Numbered from the stretch's first letter, positions 24,332 to 32,587 are shown. The stretch is DNA of 64,000 nt from Arthrobacter sp. TMP15 (GCF_039529835.1 NZ_CP154262.1:1674001-1738000); one strand, 5' to 3'. The notes: generated by a model from the sequence alone, not told the origin. Made by a program: numbers and translations.

Positions 24332-26533
24332 ATGGGTAGTTCAATGAATTTCCCGGCTGGTCGGGATGTTTCCTCCACCACAATGGGTGTGGCGGACTTC
24401 ATTGCTGGGCTAGTTCTTCCCGTGATCGGGCCGCTGGCCAATGATATTGCTGCGATGGTGTCACTGCCAGACTTCCCGGGTCCTAACGGTGATCTCAGGA
24501 CTACTGCTTCTGAGGCTGATGGTGTTGTGGTGGGTGGAGCGTTACCGACTTCGCGTTTAGGGTGTGTGCGGGCGTTAATGGATGAGTGCACCGCGGCTAT
24601 CGAAGCCCTACGCGTGCATCAAAATCAATGTGCAGCTCTTGCGGCCGTTTTAATGGAGCGTCTTTCTTGTGCTGGCGGCCTTGAAGGGAGCATCCTTGCC
24701 TTTGATGCGTTCCAGCGTGAAGGGTCCATGTCCGGGCTCCGCGCTGAGGTAGCCGGGGTTTTACAGATCCCTGAGGGTGTGGCTGGGGAGTTAATGACTC
24801 ATTCGCGCACGCTCGTGCGGGAGTTGCCAGGCACTCTCTCATGCATGAGTACGGGCGCTTTAGGCTGGGACTATGCGGTCATTATTGCCCAGGAAACAGC
24901 CTTGGTCCGTCAAAGTGGTGTCCCTGCGGCTGCGGTTGACTCTCTAGAGCAGGTCTTACTCGGCAAAGCCGAAGACTGCACGGTCTCTAGCTTCCGTGAA
25001 AAAGCCAGACGGCAACGTGAACGTCTCTATCCTGAAACGATCACTGCCCGCACCAGACGCGCCTTGAGCGATAGGTATTTACGAGTCAATCGTGGCCACG
25101 ACGGAATGTCCTGGCTCAGCCTGTATGGCCCAGCACCAACTCTGGAAGGAATCTGGAGTCAATGCACCCTCACTGCTCAAAGCGCCCAAGGCCCCCATGA
25201 AACCCGGACCCTGACCCAACTCCGTGCCGATGTAGCAGCGTCCCTGCTACTGAATCAAAGCATGGCCCAAAACCACATCCACAGCCCCGCCCCACCCATG
25301 CAACCCGATGCGAGTGAAGATAGTGCTGAAATGCCCGAGCATGGGGCAATGCCAGGGTGTGATGAAATATCCGGCTGTGGTCAAATATCCGGGTGTGGTG
25401 AGTCGTGGTTTTCAACCCTCGACTCCGAACCGCACAGGGACCAGGAGGACAGGGACCAGGAAGGCAGGGACCAGGAAGACCTTACAGCTGATGAAGGATC
25501 ATGGCGGGTAGATCCTCAGCTAATCCCGGTCTTTGATGATCCGCACTACACCGATCCAGGATTCAAAGACCCTGATATCCGCAATGATCCACAGTGGGAC
25601 CCCACAGCCCGACCACCAACCCTTACCCCACCACCAGGCTCAGTATCAGGCCCACTACCTGGCTCATCATCACAGACTACCGATGGTCGTCATCGGGGGC
25701 ATCGTCGGGGCAATCACAGCGGCGCTGCCGGCGTGGGTGGTGGGGTTGTTATGGAGGAGGTATGGCCGCCGTTGCCGCAGGTGACACCGGTGTTACTGAT
25801 ACCTGTGTTGTCGTTGCTGGGCGCTACACAGGATCCTGCGTGGCTTGAAGGGGCTGGTCCTATCAGTATGGAAGTCGCCCGGCGACTAACGCAGGGATCG
25901 AAGTCCCTGTTACGGGTTCTGGTAGACCCGGTCAGTAACGAGCCCTTAGACGCTGCCCCGCAGCGCTACCGAGTCAGTAAAGCGATGCGGACTATGCTGG
26001 CGATCAGGGATGAATACTGCCAATTTCCGGGTTGTTTAGCCAGAGCAAGTAACTGCCAGATTGACCACATCAAGAAATTTGCTCACGGTGGCAGATCTAT
26101 CTTCAATAACTTAGAGACTCTCTGTCATCACCATCATCTCCTGAAACACTTCAAGGACGATCGGACCCGCAATGGTGCTTGCCGCACCGATCAATCACCC
26201 CAACGCCAAGCGATGAAACTTCGCGGCTGGACACCCACGAACACACAGGGCCGTATTGCCTGGACCTCACCGAGTGGACGGTACTACCCACCCGCCACCC
26301 ACGAGGACCACGCACCGAGCTACCCGAAATGGTTGAAAAAACACCTCGAGACCGAAGACCGCAACGCCCTAGAGGACCACGAAGAAGCACGCATCCAGAA
26401 CATGGACCAAGCAAACCCCTACTCCACACCCCTACCAACACCACCACCAGGAACATATCCCTGCGCCGAAGACGAAGAAACCCTCAACGAACAAACACTC
26501 AACCACTACCTCGCCCACCACAACACAACCTAA
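24332..26533 (+). CDS. DUF222 / HNH endonuclease domain protein (13E12 type)
   Basis: A 733-residue protein of the DUF222 family, often called 13E12 repeat proteins and present in many copies in actinobacteria. The N-terminal two thirds hold DUF222 (ALMDECTAAIEALRVHQNQC; GALGWDYAVIIAQETALV), then a Pro/Asp-rich variable linker with 15-bp repeats, and a C-terminal HNH nuclease: the zinc/His core CQFPGC, QIDHIKKFAHGG (DH), NLETLCHHHHLLKH (C and H), at about residues 563-600. Cleavage of DNA is likely but the target is unknown; some relatives belong to mobile elements, and no such gene is adjacent here. The message appears leaderless. It is a single gene. Confidence 0.88.
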   Translation: MGSSMNFPAGRDVSSTTMGVADFIAGLVLPVIGPLANDIAAMVSLPDFPGPNGDLRTTASEADGVVVGGALPTSRLGCVRALMDECTAAIEALRVHQNQCAALAAVLMERLSCAGGLEGSILAFDAFQREGSMSGLRAEVAGVLQIPEGVAGELMTHSRTLVRELPGTLSCMSTGALGWDYAVIIAQETALVRQSGVPAAAVDSLEQVLLGKAEDCTVSSFREKARRQRERLYPETITARTRRALSDRYLRVNRGHDGMSWLSLYGPAPTLEGIWSQCTLTAQSAQGPHETRTLTQLRADVAASLLLNQSMAQNHIHSPAPPMQPDASEDSAEMPEHGAMPGCDEISGCGQISGCGESWFSTLDSEPHRDQEDRDQEGRDQEDLTADEGSWRVDPQLIPVFDDPHYTDPGFKDPDIRNDPQWDPTARPPTLTPPPGSVSGPLPGSSSQTTDGRHRGHRRGNHSGAAGVGGGVVMEEVWPPLPQVTPVLLIPVLSLLGATQDPAWLEGAGPISMEVARRLTQGSKSLLRVLVDPVSNEPLDAAPQRYRVSKAMRTMLAIRDEYCQFPGCLARASNCQIDHIKKFAHGGRSIFNNLETLCHHHHLLKHFKDDRTRNGACRTDQSPQRQAMKLRGWTPTNTQGRIAWTSPSGRYYPPATHEDHAPSYPKWLKKHLETEDRNALEDHEEARIQNMDQANPYSTPLPTPPPGTYPCAEDEETLNEQTLNHYLAHHNTT
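25435..25479 (+). repeat. 15-bp tandem triplication in the HNH gene linker
   Basis: Three units of CAGGGACCAGGAGGA type (last four bases vary: AGGA, AAGG, AAGA) encode a repeated Asp-Gln-Glu peptide in the linker between DUF222 and the HNH domain. A second 24-bp near-duplicate lies just before it, around 25364-25400. Both keep the frame. Confidence 0.85.
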
Positions 26534-26559
26534 ACACGGCCTCGACTAAGCAGAATGCG

Positions 26560-26608
26560 GGGTCATGAAATCGCAGCGTTCAGGGTCATGAAATCCTAGT
26601 AGCGTTCA
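26560..26608. repeat. 23/26-bp tandem duplication spanning a stop codon
   Basis: GGGTCATGAAATC plus a short spacer plus AGCGTTCA occurs twice in tandem. The first copy has spacer GC, the second CTAGT. On the minus strand the CTA at 26596-26598 in that second spacer is the TAG stop of the FMN-binding gene, so the duplication joined or moved that gene's end. Confidence 0.85.
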
Positions 26609-27018
26609 GGTTCAGAACCCAGCTCAAAGCGAATTCCACGAACACTGTTTGGGACGATCTCCACGAATGTGTATTTGAGCGTTTGTAGCCAGGGGAAGAG
26701 CGGCAACTGGCTCACTACATCGATCTCCGACTGGGATTCAAGGACGCGTGCCTTCCCTTTCACCACGATGCTCCACGCTTCATTCTCGGTGAGACCATCT
26801 ATTTCGAAAGCCACTGAATCATTGATAGTCAGTTCTGCCAGTTTTGTCCCGGGGTTTGTTCGAATGAGGAGCTTGCCGTCGTGCGCAAGATAGTTGATGG
26901 GAAATATGTCAGGCTCATTGGCAACGCTGAGTGCGAGGCGACCGAAACGGGTGTGTTCAAGAAACTGCCATGCATCGTCGTTGGACATATTCACGCCGGG
27001 ACGCTCTTCAATAGTCAT
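26596..27018 (-). CDS. Pyridoxamine 5'-phosphate oxidase family FMN-binding protein
   Basis: A 140-residue split-barrel flavin-reductase-like protein. The core reads AWQFLEHTRFGRLALSVANEP, DIFPINYLAHDGKLLIRTN, then SVAFEIDGLTENEAWSIVVKG and LQTLKYTFVEIVPNSVRGIRF; F-x-R-L-A and the I-R-T-N loop fit the flavin-binding family that includes F420- and FMN-linked enzymes. The substrate is not known. ATG at 27018 is used; a GTG at 27036 adds six residues. The ribosome binding site is weak. It is convergent with the HNH gene, and its stop sits within a short tandem duplication. Confidence 0.85.
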   Translation of the reverse strand: MTIEERPGVNMSNDDAWQFLEHTRFGRLALSVANEPDIFPINYLAHDGKLLIRTNPGTKLAELTINDSVAFEIDGLTENEAWSIVVKGKARVLESQSEIDVVSQLPLFPWLQTLKYTFVEIVPNSVRGIRFELGSEPERY

Positions 27019-27094
27019 GCTGTGATTATGCCCCACAGTTCATGGCGGCCGCTATGGCTATGGCATGGGACAAGCCGCGTGGCGGATTACTGGC

Positions 27095-28195
27095 TCAACT
27101 AGATGGAACAGACTGAGTGCCAAAATCAGGTAAAGAACCAGCACTCTCACGCAGAACAACAGTACCTGTAACACTGGGAGGCTGCTTTGCCAGCGGAGCA
27201 AGCGCCATTTGCGCGGCAAGGCGCCCTATGTTTTCAAGCGGTAGACGGTAGGTGGTAAGGCCGGGAAAATGGTCCCGCAAAGTAGGGATGTCATCAAATC
27301 CGGTTACCTGAACATCTTCGGGAATGCGTAAACCCCTAGACCTCAACGCGGTCATGGCCCCCAAAGCCATGACGTCGTTGGCTGCCATAATGCACAGCGG
27401 GGAGCCATCGCCGAACTCCACCGCAGCGTTCAATTCTTGGGCAACACTTAGCGGACCCAGAGAATCCAGATACTCTAACGTGGAGTCGTAGCCACCCTGG
27501 CTGGTAAATGCTCCATGCACCACGGCGAGCGGCTGGAGCTTTGCTTGTGCCAGACGATCCGAAAAACCTTCAACACGAATCCGTGCAGTATTGCGGTCGT
27601 GTGGGCCGGCCAAGATGACAAAGCGTCGTATTCCTTGATCAAGCAACGCACCTGCAAGCGCTGCGGCGCCATCGTGGTTTTCAACGTGCACCACCTGTGC
27701 TTCGTGGATAGCAGAAGCTCCCAAGGTCACAACACGCCCGCCGTTCCTAACGTATCGAGACAGGGCCATTATCAGCCGTGGATCTTCGTCCAAAAGCCGG
27801 GATGCGGCTAGAATAATAGCGTCAGTGCGGTATGAAATGAACGCATTCACGGCTGCTAGTTCGGCACCGCCGGGGGAGTCGCCGTCGCGTTCTATGTCAG
27901 TTCCGGCCAATAACACTTGGTGGTTGGTATCAAGGGCCGCCTGCTGCACTCCGTGGGCAATGGCGGAAAAATAGGGGTCGGCTATGTCATGTACCACGAG
28001 CCCCACTAAGCCTGTGGTTGATCTGGCCAGCGCTTGAGCCTGCGCGTTGGCCACATATCCCAGCTCCTCGGCTGCAGCCTTGACTCGCTCAGCAATATCG
28101 GGCGCAGGAGTCCTACTTGAGCCGTTCAGTACCCGCGAGGCAGTTGCCAGCGACACGCCAGCTTGGCGCGCCACTTCAGTGAGTTTTACCGGCAC
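27095..28195 (-). CDS. LacI family transcriptional regulator
   Basis: A 366-residue LacI-type repressor. The N-terminal helix-turn-helix reads VKLTEVARQAGVSLATASRV near residues 3-22 and the hinge follows with VKAAAEELGYVANAQAQALA. The periplasmic-binding-protein-like ligand domain spans the rest (for example GLVGLVVHDIADPYFSAIAHG and ITGFDDIP-type signal seen here as VTGFDDIPTLR). Effector unknown. GTG at 28195 is preferred because AAAGGAC lies seven bases upstream; an in-frame TTG further up at 28231 has no such site. Its target is almost certainly the adjacent operator 28269-28286 and the divergent operon, plus possibly itself. Confidence 0.93.
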   Translation of the reverse strand: MPVKLTEVARQAGVSLATASRVLNGSSRTPAPDIAERVKAAAEELGYVANAQAQALARSTTGLVGLVVHDIADPYFSAIAHGVQQAALDTNHQVLLAGTDIERDGDSPGGAELAAVNAFISYRTDAIILAASRLLDEDPRLIMALSRYVRNGGRVVTLGASAIHEAQVVHVENHDGAAALAGALLDQGIRRFVILAGPHDRNTARIRVEGFSDRLAQAKLQPLAVVHGAFTSQGGYDSTLEYLDSLGPLSVAQELNAAVEFGDGSPLCIMAANDVMALGAMTALRSRGLRIPEDVQVTGFDDIPTLRDHFPGLTTYRLPLENIGRLAAQMALAPLAKQPPSVTGTVVLRESAGSLPDFGTQSVPSS

Positions 28196-28241
28196 AGAGG
28201 CGTCCTTTTCTAAGAATAATGCATGAGTCAACAGCTATCTC

Positions 28242-28270
28242 TTGACCCGGAGCTAACTTCAGCATATATT
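28242..28270 (+). promoter_or_regulatory. Promoter TTGACC-17-TATATT for the Gfo/Idh/MocA operon
   Basis: TTGACC (28242-28247), a 17-base spacer and TATATT (28265-28270) form a near-consensus vegetative promoter. The start would be close to 28277, inside the LacI operator. The RBS and GTG of the dehydrogenase gene follow at 28365. Confidence 0.8.
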
Positions 28271-28286
28271 GGAAAGCGCTTTCCAA
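28269..28286. promoter_or_regulatory. LacI-family operator, 18-bp perfect palindrome
   Basis: TTGGAAAGCGCTTTCCAA is a perfect inverted repeat with a central CG, the pattern of LacI/GalR operators. It overlaps the end of the -10 box and the predicted transcription start of the operon, so a bound repressor would block RNA polymerase. The linked LacI gene is on the other side. Confidence 0.85.
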
Positions 28287-28364
28287 AGTTCAGGCCACGC
28301 CGGGTTTGCTGGTACGTGCCAACACCAGAGAACAACACTTGAGCACAACATTCAGGAGAAATCA

Positions 28365-29591
28365 GTGACTCTTACCACCGCCAATGAGCAGCCCACTGCA
28401 ACGCCGGAACAAACCGGCGCACATGCCGAGGGCAACCGGCGGGTGATACGTATCGCCATGAACGGCATAACCGGCCGTATGGGCTACCGTCAGCACCTAT
28501 TGCGCTCCATCCTGCCCCTGCGGGATTCTGGTCTCCTACTCGAAGACGGAACCAAGGTAGCCATTGAGCCCATCCTCGTGGGCCGTAACGAAGCGAAGGT
28601 GCGCGAGCTAGCTGAACTGCACAATGTTCAGCACTGGACAACTGATCTGGATGCTGTCATTGCCGACCCCACGGTCGATGTTGTCTTCGACGCTTCCATG
28701 ACAAGTCTGCGCGCAGCCACCCTGAAGAAGGCTATGGCCAATGGCAAACATATTTACACGGAGAAGCCCACCGCGGAAACCCTTGAAGAAGCTATTGAAC
28801 TGGCACAGATCGGCAAGGATGCCGGCATCACCGCAGGGGTTGTCCATGACAAGTTGTACCTGCCGGGCTTGGTAAAACTGCGCCGCCTAGTTGAGGAAGG
28901 GTTCTTTGGCCGTATCCTTTCCATTCGAGGAGAATTCGGTTACTGGGTGTTCGAAGGGGACCACCAGAGTGCGCAGCGTCCCTCATGGAACTACCGCAAG
29001 GAAGATGGTGGTGGCATGACAACAGATATGTTCTGCCACTGGAACTACGTGCTTGAAGGCATTATCGGTAAAGTTAAGTCCGTCAATGCCAAGACAGCCA
29101 CTCACATCCCGGCCCGTTGGGACGAGACCGGCAACGAGTACAAGGCAACAGCCGACGACGCAGCGTACGGCATCTTTGAGCTGGAAACCCCAGAGGGAGA
29201 CGCCGTCATTGGCCAGATCAACTCCTCTTGGGCTGTGCGCGTGTACCGCGATGAACTAGTTGAGTTCCAGATTGACGGCACCCTTGGTTCAGCAGTTGCC
29301 GGTCTGAATAAGTGTGTTGCCCAGCAGCGAGCCCACACCCCAAAACCTGTGTGGAACCCGGATCTGCCCGTCACGGAATCGTTCCGCGACCAGTGGCAGG
29401 AAGTTCCCGCGAACGCAGAGTTGGATAACGGCTTCAAGCTGCAGTGGGAAGAGTTCCTGCGCGATGTTGTTGCCGGTCGTGAACACCGCTTCGGGCTCCT
29501 TTCGGCCGCACGCGGTGTGCAGTTGGCCGAGCTTGGTCTACAGTCATCTGCTGAACGCCGCACCTTCGACGTCCCGGAAATTGAGCTTTAG
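28365..29591 (+). CDS. Gfo/Idh/MocA family oxidoreductase
   Basis: A 408-residue NAD(P)-dependent dehydrogenase, first gene of the LacI-controlled operon. The Rossmann start is AMNGITGRMGYRQH (a variant glycine loop), and the family's EKP triplet is at E133-K134-P135 (HIYTEKPTAETLEEA). The C-terminal half has the sheet with the GGGMTTDMFCHWNYVLEG segment, where D and H are the usual catalytic or substrate residues. Family members oxidise a sugar or inositol hydroxyl, usually at carbon 2 or 3. GTG at 28365 follows AGGAGAAATCA. The next gene starts two bases after its stop. Confidence 0.92.
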   Translation: MTLTTANEQPTATPEQTGAHAEGNRRVIRIAMNGITGRMGYRQHLLRSILPLRDSGLLLEDGTKVAIEPILVGRNEAKVRELAELHNVQHWTTDLDAVIADPTVDVVFDASMTSLRAATLKKAMANGKHIYTEKPTAETLEEAIELAQIGKDAGITAGVVHDKLYLPGLVKLRRLVEEGFFGRILSIRGEFGYWVFEGDHQSAQRPSWNYRKEDGGGMTTDMFCHWNYVLEGIIGKVKSVNAKTATHIPARWDETGNEYKATADDAAYGIFELETPEGDAVIGQINSSWAVRVYRDELVEFQIDGTLGSAVAGLNKCVAQQRAHTPKPVWNPDLPVTESFRDQWQEVPANAELDNGFKLQWEEFLRDVVAGREHRFGLLSAARGVQLAELGLQSSAERRTFDVPEIEL

Positions 29592-29593
29592 TC

Positions 29594-30853
29594 ATGGCTG
29601 CTAAATACAGTGAGAACATCACCATCACGTTGCCACTGGCCAACGGCCAGCTCGAAGCATTAACTCTGGAAGCGCCGGGCCCTTGGCGCAAGCCCACGCA
29701 GTTACTGCGCTCCCGCAAAGTTTATGCGGCTGCGCATGTCACACCAAAGGTGCTTGGAAACAACGTTCCCGGAGCCCGCGCAGATATTGATTGGGACGCC
29801 ACCATGGCGTTCCGGCGTGAGCTATGGAGCTGGGGCGTGGGGATTGCCGACGCCATGGACACGGCCCAGCGTGGCATGGGCCTGGACTGGGCTGCAACGC
29901 AGGAACTGATCAATCGCAGTGCTGCTGAGGCCGCTTTCATTGCCACCCCGGAGCGCACAGTGCGCGATCTTCTTGCCTGTGGGGCCGGGACAGATCAGCT
30001 GGATCCGGCCGCCGTTGAACCCGGTGAAGAAGGGTTAGCCGCCGTGCTTGCTGCTTATCGGGAGCAGATCGCAGTGGTTGAAGCGTCAGGGGCCAAGGTC
30101 ATCATTATGGCCTCACGCGCCCTGGCCAAGGTAGCCGCAAGCCCGCAAGATTACCTAGATCTTTATGGCACCTTGCTGAGCGAGGTGAAGGAACCTGTTG
30201 TGCTGCACTGGCTCGGGACTATGTTTGATCCGGCTTTGGCCGGCTACTGGGGGAGCAGCGATGTTGCCTCCGCGACTGCCACGTTCCAGACCCTCATCGA
30301 TGCTCACAGCACAAAGGTTGATGGTGTGAAGGTTTCATTGCTCGACGCCGGGCACGAAGTAGCGTTGCGGGCGAGCCTTCCAGAGGGTGTGCGTCTGTAC
30401 ACCGGTGATGATTTCAACTACCCGGAACTCATCGACGGAGATGGCACTCGCCACTCGGACGCACTGCTGGGTATTTTTGCAGCTATTGCCCCTGCCGCCT
30501 CAACCGCTCTACAGGAATATGATGCAGGGCGTCCCAGAGAAGCACGCGCCATCCTTGATTCCACAAGAAATTTGGGCTTGCACATCTTTGAAGCACCCAC
30601 CTATTACTACAAGACGGGCATCGCGTTTCTAGCCTGGCTCAACGGGCACCAGGCCGGCTTCCAGATGGTGGGAGGTCTACATGCCGGACGCAACCTGAAC
30701 CACTTGGTGAAGTTGTTCCGACTGGCCAACACGGCAGCCCTCCTTCTCAAACCTGAACTAGCCGCCGCCAGAATGGCATGTTACTTAAACGCTGCGGGTG
30801 TTGCTTCGGAGCTCTCTCGCGCCCCGATGATCTCAGAAGGGGTTAGCGAATGA
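29594..30853 (+). CDS. DUF993 family protein, DHDPS/aldolase superfamily
   Basis: A 419-residue DUF993 protein, usually annotated as dihydrodipicolinate synthase family. The TIM barrel includes LDGVKVSLLDAGHEV-like text, here TKVDGVKVSLLDAG, where K246 stands where class I aldolases of this superfamily form the Schiff base; the next strand has VRLYTGDDFNYPELIDGDG and ALLGIFAAIAPAA. The tyrosine of DHDPS (YNxP) is not present; the equivalent strand reads VVLHWLGTMFDP. So an aldolase or dehydratase with its own mechanism is likely; not a lysine pathway enzyme. It begins two bases after the dehydrogenase stop and its end overlaps the next gene by ATGA. Confidence 0.88.
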   Translation: MAAKYSENITITLPLANGQLEALTLEAPGPWRKPTQLLRSRKVYAAAHVTPKVLGNNVPGARADIDWDATMAFRRELWSWGVGIADAMDTAQRGMGLDWAATQELINRSAAEAAFIATPERTVRDLLACGAGTDQLDPAAVEPGEEGLAAVLAAYREQIAVVEASGAKVIIMASRALAKVAASPQDYLDLYGTLLSEVKEPVVLHWLGTMFDPALAGYWGSSDVASATATFQTLIDAHSTKVDGVKVSLLDAGHEVALRASLPEGVRLYTGDDFNYPELIDGDGTRHSDALLGIFAAIAPAASTALQEYDAGRPREARAILDSTRNLGLHIFEAPTYYYKTGIAFLAWLNGHQAGFQMVGGLHAGRNLNHLVKLFRLANTAALLLKPELAAARMACYLNAAGVASELSRAPMISEGVSE

Positions 30854-31770
30854 GGACTTTCGCAAAGCTGTCAATCAACACAGGAACTATCAAGAAGGCA
30901 TCCCTCGCCGAAGCTCTTGAGGTCACTGCAGCCGCTGGACTGTCCCACATTGGGCTATGGCGGGACAAAGTAGCCGAGGTTGGTTTAGAACACGCACTAA
31001 AAATGGTGCGTGAGTCGGGTTTGCAGGTCTCAAGCCTGTGCCGTGGCGGATTCTTGACAGCTGCAGATGAGCAGGGCCAAGCTGCTGCGTTGGCAGATAA
31101 TAAGGCGGCCATATTGGAGGCGGAAGCCCTTGGGGCGCCAGAAATCATCATGGTGGTGGGCGGGTTACCTGACTTCAGCGTTGCTCCCGGTGCCGTTGAT
31201 GGCGGCGGTGCCACTGGTTCAATAGCTGGTGGAAAAGACGTGGTGTCAGCGCGCGAGCGTGTCGGGGAACGTCTCGGTGAGCTTGTCCCTTTTGCCATCG
31301 AACACGGAGTCAGGTTGGCCCTTGAACCACTGCACCCAATGTTCGCAGCGGACCGCGCCGTGCTTTCGACGTTGGGCCAGGCACTTGATTTGGCCGCGCC
31401 GTACCCGGCCGAGGCCGTGGGCGTGGTGATTGACACTTTTCACGTGTGGTGGGACCCATCCCTTCAAGAACAGATCGCGCGGGCCGGGCAAGAAGGCCGG
31501 ATCGCGTCCTATCAGGTGTGCGATTTCAACCTACCCATCGCTTCTGACTCACTGTTGTCCCGCGGTTTCATGGGCGACGGCGTGATCGACTTCCCCACGA
31601 TTGGACGCTGGGTTGCTGAGGCCGGCTACAGCGGGGTTATTGAAGTTGAAATCTTCAACGAGGAGATATGGGCGCAACCGCATGCTGAAGTGGTGGAGTG
31701 TGTCAAAGACCGATACAGGCAACTGGTGGCACCCTATGCCAATGACGATGCGGATGTTTCTATACTTTAG
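30850..31770 (+). CDS. Sugar phosphate isomerase/epimerase-like TIM-barrel protein
   Basis: A 306-residue xylose-isomerase-like TIM barrel, third gene of the operon. The metal ligands expected in this family are visible: E159 in LALEPLHPMF, D195 and H198 in VIDTFHVWW (the DxxH pair) and E265 or E267 in VIEVEIFNEE. Such enzymes are epimerases, isomerases or dehydratases (IolE is one) of sugar or inositol compounds. ATG at 30850 overlaps the DUF993 stop (ATGA). Its 3' end overlaps the end of the convergent, decayed FKBP-type gene by 11 bases, which probably arose with that gene's decay. Confidence 0.88.
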   Translation: MRTFAKLSINTGTIKKASLAEALEVTAAAGLSHIGLWRDKVAEVGLEHALKMVRESGLQVSSLCRGGFLTAADEQGQAAALADNKAAILEAEALGAPEIIMVVGGLPDFSVAPGAVDGGGATGSIAGGKDVVSARERVGERLGELVPFAIEHGVRLALEPLHPMFAADRAVLSTLGQALDLAAPYPAEAVGVVIDTFHVWWDPSLQEQIARAGQEGRIASYQVCDFNLPIASDSLLSRGFMGDGVIDFPTIGRWVAEAGYSGVIEVEIFNEEIWAQPHAEVVECVKDRYRQLVAPYANDDADVSIL

Positions 31771-32468
31771 AGACAATTTTGATGACGTAGACCAGGGGCC
31801 CCCAGGGCGGTCAACGTCAGCGGCCTGGCCGCGGTCGTAGGCCGAATCAAATTGTTGGGCCCCGGCCCATGTCCAGCCGGTATATAAAGCCGTGATGGTG
31901 TCATTGGGGCCGATGATTTCCCCTGTGCTCTCGCTCAAGACCTGCACGGCAAGGTCACGCGGGGCATTATTGGGTGGAATCGCGATGCTGGGCTCACCGT
32001 TTGCAGCAAAGGTGGTTACTGGCAGTTGGCCATTCTTCACCAGGGCAGCAACCTCTTCAGTGGTCAGAAGCCGGGACTTGCTTCAGCACTGTATGCGCCA
32101 ACCTTTGCACTGGTAAAAACGTCGAAGATCTTCGGGAACCGGAGCCTGAAAGTATCGTTGAGGACATACCCTCCACCGGCTACCTCGGAGAATGTCTGAA
32201 TGAGTGTCTTGCCGGTGAGAGCGTCTATGACTGTGTGACGGAACGAGACCTCTTGCCCGGGGGCGACCTGTGCACCGTCACCTTGGGTAAGCAGTGCCAT
32301 AGTTTGTTCCTGGATCTTTAGTGGAGTGTCAAAAGTGACCTCGGGTGCTTGACCTTCGCTACCTGCAACAGCCCGAACGGTGGAAAGAACTCCTGCGTCC
32401 GGCGGCGGGCTACTCGCCGTATCTGTGGGGCCGGACAGGCAAACGGTCAATGCTAGAAGACGGCGCAT
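31760..32468 (-). pseudogene. Decayed FKBP-type peptidyl-prolyl isomerase gene
   Basis: This was a secreted two-domain FKBP-type prolyl isomerase. The first part (32468 to 32064) starts MRRLLALTVCLSGPTDTASS, lacking a proper lipobox, and reads on to SAKVGAYSAEASPGF then TGA. A frame change near 32060-32040 is needed to continue as LTTEEVAALVKNGQLPVTT to FDSAYDRGQAADV (FKBP core with ALYTGWTW). Then most of the second FKBP core is missing, and the usual last strand appears in another frame as PLVYVIKIVSKV before TAG at 31760. At least two frame changes, one internal deletion and a shortened signal peptide. Start ATG at 32468 keeps AGGAAG ahead. Confidence 0.85.
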
Positions 32469-32587
32469 GGAATCACTTCCTAGGGCTGGTTCTCAAGCGT
32501 CCGTCAAGCCTGACCCAGGAAGGATGGGCTGTCAAGGCTCCCAAGAATGCACCCTAGTTGGCAGCATCTCCGTGACGTGCGGCACAG

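Noticed and set aside
24332-26533. HNH gene as part of a mobile element or intron
   Set aside because: No terminal repeats, integrase or reverse transcriptase were found beside it; DUF222/HNH genes are commonly free-standing in actinobacteria.
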